Position numbers and translations under genes: made by a program. Below are positions 42,101 to 45,430 of a stretch of 45,430 nt of DNA, in pieces; position 1 is the first letter of the stretch; each line of letters starts with the position of its first letter. The notes beneath the pieces are model-generated. The model was not told the origin of the DNA. It worked only from the letters and a program-made list of their open reading frames with translations, and searched no databases. Origin of the DNA: DUUI01 sp964345765. Lineage in GTDB: Bacteria; Bacillota_I; Bacilli_A; Erysipelotrichales; Erysipelotrichaceae. Location: contig CAYFSJ010000006.1 in NCBI GenBank assembly GCA_964345765.1, positions 1-45,430 on the forward strand. The letters run 5' to 3'.

Positions 42101-42886
42101 CTTAAAGATTAAATCCTTAACAATTTTTTGTAGTTCTTTGTTTACCACTTGATCAATGGTTCCTTCATCACTGGCTTTGGTAAGTGCAGGATCAATTGGT
42201 AATGAGGCTAATAAATCTAAATCATAATCTTTAATTAATGAAGTTGTTCGACCTTCACCAAATGGATAAATCTTTTCATCACAGTTTGGACATTCCATCC
42301 AAGCCATATTTTCTACGACGCCTAAGACATCAACATTCATTTGTTGAGCCATTTTAACTGCTTTTGATACAACCATCGACACTAAGTCTTGAGGGGTTGT
42401 GACCAAGACAATCCCTGATAATGGTAAGGATTGATAAACTGTTAATGGAACATCTCCTGTTCCTGGTGGCATATCAACAAATAAAACATCTAAATCTTCC
42501 CATAAGACTTTGGTATAAAACTCTTTGACTGCATTAGCAATCATTGGTCCACGCCAAACAATGGGTGTGTCATCTGTTTCTAATAGCATATTGGCAGAGA
42601 TAATTTTAATCCCTTCTTGAGATGCCATTGGAATCATTCCTTCATCGGTTCCTCTGGCCTTGTCGTGAATATTAAACATACGACCTATGGATGGTCCGGT
42701 GACATCCGCATCTAATATCCCTACATTAAATCCACTTTGTAAAGCGGCTGTGGCTAGTAAACCGGTAACCATGGATTTACCAACACCACCTTTTCCTGAT
42801 ACGACCGCGATCATATGTTTGATTTTAGTCGTTTTATGAGGTCTTGCCCCAAACGGATTAAACCGTGCTTCGTCTTGTTTGCTCAT
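42089..42886 (-). CDS. Mrp/ApbC/NBP35-family P-loop ATPase (Fe-S carrier)
   Basis: A 265-aa ATPase that holds and transfers Fe-S clusters. The deviant Walker A is SGKGGVGKSMVTG; ADVTGPSIGRMF, FVDMPPGTGDVPLTV and the CxxC cluster ligands in MECPNCDEK are all present. It lacks the N-terminal DUF59 domain. It lies 9 nt downstream of the ZIP transporter gene. Confidence 0.93.
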   Translation of the reverse strand: MSKQDEARFNPFGARPHKTTKIKHMIAVVSGKGGVGKSMVTGLLATAALQSGFNVGILDADVTGPSIGRMFNIHDKARGTDEGMIPMASQEGIKIISANMLLETDDTPIVWRGPMIANAVKEFYTKVLWEDLDVLFVDMPPGTGDVPLTVYQSLPLSGIVLVTTPQDLVSMVVSKAVKMAQQMNVDVLGVVENMAWMECPNCDEKIYPFGEGRTTSLIKDYDLDLLASLPIDPALTKASDEGTIDQVVNKELQKIVKDLIFKLEQ

Positions 42887-42895
42887 GTTGTTCTC

Positions 42896-43708
42896 CTATC
42901 CTAAACTGACATCTAATATCATCATAATAACAAATCCTAATATAACACCTAAGGTCGCATAATGGCTTCCTGTATGTGAGGATGCTTGGGCTTCAGGTAT
43001 CAATTCTTCTACGACCACATAAATCATAGCTCCAGCCGCAAAGGCTAAGGCATAAGGTAGTAAATTTGACATTGAAACGACTAAGATTGCGCCTATCACA
43101 CCTGCGATGGGTTCAACTAAACCAGAGGCTTGACCATACATAAATGATTTCATGCGAGACAATCCTTCTCGTCTTAATGGTATCGATACGGCCGCTCCTT
43201 CTGGGAAGTTTTGTAAACCAATTCCTATGGCAATGGTAATTCCACCATAAACTAAGGCTGGGTTTTGACTAACTCCTGCTGCCCCAAAGGCGACACCTAC
43301 GGCTAAACCTTCTGGGATATTGTGGAGTGTTATTGATAAGACTAATAAGATACTTCTTCTCAGTCTTGTGTCGATTCCTTCAGGTTGTGCTCCTTTTTGA
43401 AAGTGCATATGTGGGATGAGTTTATCGGCAATATATAAAAATAATGCGCCAATCGAAAAACCGATGGCCGCGACCATTGCCGCATTACGCCCTTGTTCAA
43501 TGGCCATATTGATGGCTGGATCTAATAATGACCAAAAGCTGGCGGCTATCATGACACCGGAAGCAAATCCTAACATACTATTGAGTACATTTTGATTAAT
43601 CTCTTTAAAGAAGAAGACTAAGCTTGCTCCTAAGGCGGTCATCAAGTATGTAAATAATGTTCCGATTAAGGCCATTTGCCACGGTTCTAAACTTAAAAAC
43701 CAATTCAT
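42896..43708 (-). CDS. ZIP-family divalent metal transporter (ZupT-like)
   Basis: A 270-aa membrane protein with eight hydrophobic segments. Metal-binding signatures are HNIPEGLAVGVAFG (helix 4) and GLQNFPEGAAVSIPL (helix 5), and a short His loop (LIPHMHFQK) lies between helices 3 and 4. It is likely to import Zn, Fe or Mn. First gene of the ZIP-mrp-kinase-cysE-KtrB-KtrA cluster; metal uptake next to an Fe-S carrier is a sensible pairing (inference). Confidence 0.92.
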   Translation of the reverse strand: MNWFLSLEPWQMALIGTLFTYLMTALGASLVFFFKEINQNVLNSMLGFASGVMIAASFWSLLDPAINMAIEQGRNAAMVAAIGFSIGALFLYIADKLIPHMHFQKGAQPEGIDTRLRRSILLVLSITLHNIPEGLAVGVAFGAAGVSQNPALVYGGITIAIGIGLQNFPEGAAVSIPLRREGLSRMKSFMYGQASGLVEPIAGVIGAILVVSMSNLLPYALAFAAGAMIYVVVEELIPEAQASSHTGSHYATLGVILGFVIMMILDVSLG

Positions 43709-43732
43709 TATTTTCCCCTACTTTCCTTCAAT

Positions 43733-43761
43733 ATTATAAAGACTTATTACCTAAATTACAA
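43733..43761 (-). promoter_or_regulatory. Promoter of the ZIP-mrp operon
   Basis: TTGTAA (43756-43761) and TATAAT (43733-43738), 17 bp apart on the minus strand; the -35 overlaps the WYL gene stop. Confidence 0.75.
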
Positions 43762-44652
43762 TTGAGATAGTACTTTGCGGGCTTCTTCTATTTGAAATTG
43801 TTTCAATGAGCTTGGCTTTTCAATGATGAGTTTACTTCCTTGTTCTAAAATAAATCGTTTCGCACGAGCTAAGGTATAAAACTTAATCTCAAAATTATCT
43901 CCGTCAACAATTTGATGATCTGAGATTTTGAACTCTTTCAGATAATTGGTGCCAACAAGTTTTCCTGTTAATAGAATTGGCTTTTCTATTTTGAATCCTT
44001 GAGCACTTAAATGAGACTCTAAATTAAAAGAATCTTCTTTTATAAATTTTTTATCATTTATAATCAAATTATCGATCCGGTCGAGTCTAAATGTTCTAAC
44101 ATCATTATACCGTTGATATCCAATAACATACCAAGCAATGTCGACTTGAAAGACATAGTATGGCTCAAATTCATAAACTTTGTTGTTGTGATAATGGATA
44201 GTGGTAATTTGTTGATTCATGATAGCCTGTTGAAAGCTTGCAATTCGTTTTTCAAGTTCTTGATAATCGATATTGAGTTGTTGGGTGGTATGAGTACTTA
44301 TCCTTGGAAACCCATGATCAATATTACCGATAATCTTTGAATAGGCTTGTTTAAAAGAATCATTGATTAATGGATTGTCTGAGGTTAATAAACTTGGATA
44401 AGCATCACTTAAAGCTTTTAGTTCTGATTGAGTGAGTTCTGTAAAAGGGAAAAAGGAGCTATTGATTAATCGATAGCCCCCATATCGTCCTTTTATGGTT
44501 TCAATTGTATACCCAACCATCTCTAGTTGGTTGCGTAAGCGTTGGACATTTTTTTGAGATATTTCCAATTGTCGTGCCAAGTCTTCTTTTTTGACGATTC
44601 CTTGTGTTTTAAGAATGAGTAATAGCCTAATGGCTAATGCGATTTGATTCAT
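43756..44652 (-). CDS. HTH-WYL transcriptional regulator
   Basis: The N-terminal winged HTH (ALAIRLLLILKTQGIVKKEDLARQLEISQKNVQRLRNQLEMVGYTIETIKGRYGGYRL, 2-60) is followed by a WYL domain (about 135-205). That domain contains TTIHYHNNKVYEFEPYYVFQVDIAWYVIGYQRYNDVRTFRLDRI, with the WYL-type core as WYV. A C-terminal WCX region ends in ARAKRFILEQGSKLIIEKPSS. WYL proteins sense nucleic acids or nucleotides and often control stress, repair or defence genes. I chose the ATG at 44652 (MNQIALAIRLL); a GTG 12 bases upstream is possible. It overlaps the upstream gene by 26 bases. Confidence 0.9.
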   Translation of the reverse strand: MNQIALAIRLLLILKTQGIVKKEDLARQLEISQKNVQRLRNQLEMVGYTIETIKGRYGGYRLINSSFFPFTELTQSELKALSDAYPSLLTSDNPLINDSFKQAYSKIIGNIDHGFPRISTHTTQQLNIDYQELEKRIASFQQAIMNQQITTIHYHNNKVYEFEPYYVFQVDIAWYVIGYQRYNDVRTFRLDRIDNLIINDKKFIKEDSFNLESHLSAQGFKIEKPILLTGKLVGTNYLKEFKISDHQIVDGDNFEIKFYTLARAKRFILEQGSKLIIEKPSSLKQFQIEEARKVLSQL

Positions 44653-45214
44653 AAATAGCTTCACTTTCTACAACATGTAGTGTTGTATTGAGACGTTTAA
44701 AGTCATATTCATTTCGAATGATTTTATTTAATCGTCCTAAACTTAAGTATGGAAGTGTATCAGATATGTATACATGACATTCTGGATTAACTATTTGACC
44801 TTGATGAATATATAAGCTTAATGTATTGTTGGTGAAAGCTTGATTGTATTCTAGTTTGAAGTTAATATCTAAATGCTTAGAAATTTCGACTAAGCCAGGT
44901 TGTCGACTATCAATGAGCCCAATAACATTGAGCACAGGTCTTAAGATCAATTGATTCTCATTATAGAGATCATAGTATACACCGACATTTCTAAGAATTT
45001 GTTTTCCATAATGACAATCCATATAGAAATTAATGGCGTCTTGTTTTGTTTCGAAAACCAGGGTCACTTCTTCGTTTAAGACCATGGCTGATTGAAAGAA
45101 TTTTTGATAGGTAGAATGTTGTAGACTAATAAGTTCTGATAAATCTTCGTATTGTAAATTATCAAACTTTGATAATGAGGCTAATAATTGATTGAGATTA
45201 ATTTTTCTTGTCAT
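44627..45214 (-). CDS. Unknown protein translationally coupled to the WYL regulator
   Basis: A 195-aa soluble protein I do not recognise. It has no HTH that I can see, no signal peptide and no membrane segment. The middle (VTLVFETKQDAINFYMDCHYGKQILRNVGVYYDLYNENQLILRPVLNVIGLI) looks alpha/beta and loosely recalls a WYL/WCX-type ligand domain, but not convincingly. I chose the ATG at 45214, with AGAGGA 9 bases upstream, over a frame starting at 45265 that crosses the promoter. Its 3' end overlaps the WYL gene by 26 bases, so the two proteins are probably made together and may interact. Confidence 0.75.
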   Translation of the reverse strand: MTRKINLNQLLASLSKFDNLQYEDLSELISLQHSTYQKFFQSAMVLNEEVTLVFETKQDAINFYMDCHYGKQILRNVGVYYDLYNENQLILRPVLNVIGLIDSRQPGLVEISKHLDINFKLEYNQAFTNNTLSLYIHQGQIVNPECHVYISDTLPYLSLGRLNKIIRNEYDFKRLNTTLHVVESEAIYESNRISH

Positions 45215-45242
45215 AGTGATATCCTCTTTTCTTTGTAGGTCT

Positions 45243-45275
45243 ACTATATCACTATAACTGGACATAAATGGTCCA
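45243..45275 (-). promoter_or_regulatory. Promoter and candidate operator of the WYL pair
   Basis: TGATATAGT (45243-45251) is an extended -10. A perfect dyad TGGAC-N7-GTCCA lies at 45259-45275, across the region just upstream of the -10. A second TATAGT (45251-45256) overlaps the first. The dyad is a plausible site for the WYL regulator or another repressor. Confidence 0.55.
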
Positions 45276-45293
45276 CATATTAAAGTATAGCAT

Positions 45294-45334
45294 AAAAAAA
45301 GTCAGAAGTATCAACAGTGATATCTTCTAACTTT
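45294..45334 (-). terminator. Second rRNA-operon terminator
   Basis: A long stem (AAAGTTAGAAG-TATCA with TGATACTTCTGACTTT, one mismatch and one bulge, about 4-base loop) ends in T7 on the minus strand. Confidence 0.85.
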
Positions 45335-45342
45335 AATATAAG

Positions 45343-45374
45343 AAAAAGAAAGAACTTTAACATTCTTTCTTTTT
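45343..45374 (-). terminator. First terminator after 5S rRNA
   Basis: AAAAAGAAAGAA/TTCTTTCTTTTT, a 12-bp perfect stem with an 8-base loop, lies just downstream of the 5S 3' end. It is followed by a second hairpin, giving tandem terminators as expected for an rRNA operon. Confidence 0.8.
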
Positions 45375-45378
45375 GTTT

Positions 45379-45430
45379 ACCTGGCAACTTGTTATCTTGA
45401 CTCAGAGAGCTATTTTCACCGTAAAAGTGC
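45379..45430 (-). rRNA. rrf: 5S ribosomal RNA, 3' part only (cut by window edge)
   Basis: Read on the minus strand, the last ~50 bases contain TTTACGGTGAAAATA, a loop-E/helix-IV region, and the 3' end AACAAGTTGCCAGG. This matches the 3' half of 5S rRNA (ACGGTGAAGATA...AGCAAGCTGCCAG in mollicutes). The 5' half lies beyond the window. It marks the end of an rRNA operon transcribed into this region. Confidence 0.88.

Noticed and set aside
1..45430. CRISPR arrays, insertion sequences, prophage genes
   Set aside because: No regularly spaced repeats, transposase or integrase motifs, or phage structural genes were seen; the tRNA-Arg has no adjacent integrase.

Overview
The window is 45 kb of compact, AT-rich chromosome from a Bacillota bacterium. 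I place it in the Bacilli lineages close to Mollicutes (Erysipelotrichales, Haloplasma, Acholeplasma or Izemoplasma-like). The reasons are low GC, T-box leaders, a CIRCE element, RNase HIII, GluP-type rhomboid, MutS2, SepF/DivIVA, and a 5S rRNA 3' half that resembles mollicute 5S. TGA ends several genes and Trp is TGG, so it is not a Mycoplasma/Spiroplasma-type code. MurI, DivIVA and SepF imply a cell wall. The genus cannot be fixed from this sequence alone.

Layout, mostly on the minus strand: (1) 1-4.6 kb, sepF-divIVA, then a T-box-controlled ileS followed by a SpoU rRNA methyltransferase. (2) 4.6-6.3 kb, hpf with a zinc-phospholipase-C-like protein. (3) 6.3-8.7 kb, an autoregulated YtrA-type GntR / ABC-2 transporter / VTT membrane protein operon. 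(4) 8.8-10.6 kb, a plus-strand accessory island holding a macro domain-HTH protein and a VWA protein, facing a 54-aa small ORF. (5) 10.7-16.1 kb, ppdK and T-box-controlled valS. (6) 16.2-21.6 kb, a PhnW-like aminotransferase and a CIRCE-controlled tig-lon-engB stress operon. (7) 21.6-24.3 kb, an unknown helical protein, an MFS transporter, a lipoprotein whose start is out of frame, and tRNA-Arg(TCT). (8) 24.3-31.2 kb, a cvpA-mutS2-uvrC-murI-phosphoesterase operon divergent from rnhC. (9) 31.2-38.8 kb, an eight-gene operon: NusG-domain-II protein, Gx transporter, heterodimeric ABC exporter, lspA, rluD, rhomboid, dCMP deaminase. (10) 38.9-43.7 kb, ZIP-mrp-deoxynucleoside kinase-cysE-KtrB-KtrA. 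(11) 43.7-45.4 kb, a WYL regulator with a coupled unknown protein, then terminators and the 3' end of a 5S rRNA gene.

Most of it is housekeeping: translation, division, protein quality control, DNA repair and ion homeostasis. Genes are packed with ATGA, TAATG and TGATG overlaps. Many promoters carry an extended -10 (TGn before the hexamer). Features most worth a second look are the macro/VWA island and its ribosome-site-masking palindrome, the lipoprotein start frameshift, the degenerate G4 motif of EngB, the CIRCE in front of tig-lon, a probably leaderless rnhC, and the WYL pair next to the rRNA operon. No stretch over 300 bases lacks a gene; the longest gaps hold the two T-box leaders, the tRNA and the rRNA end. 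I saw no CRISPR array, insertion sequence or prophage.
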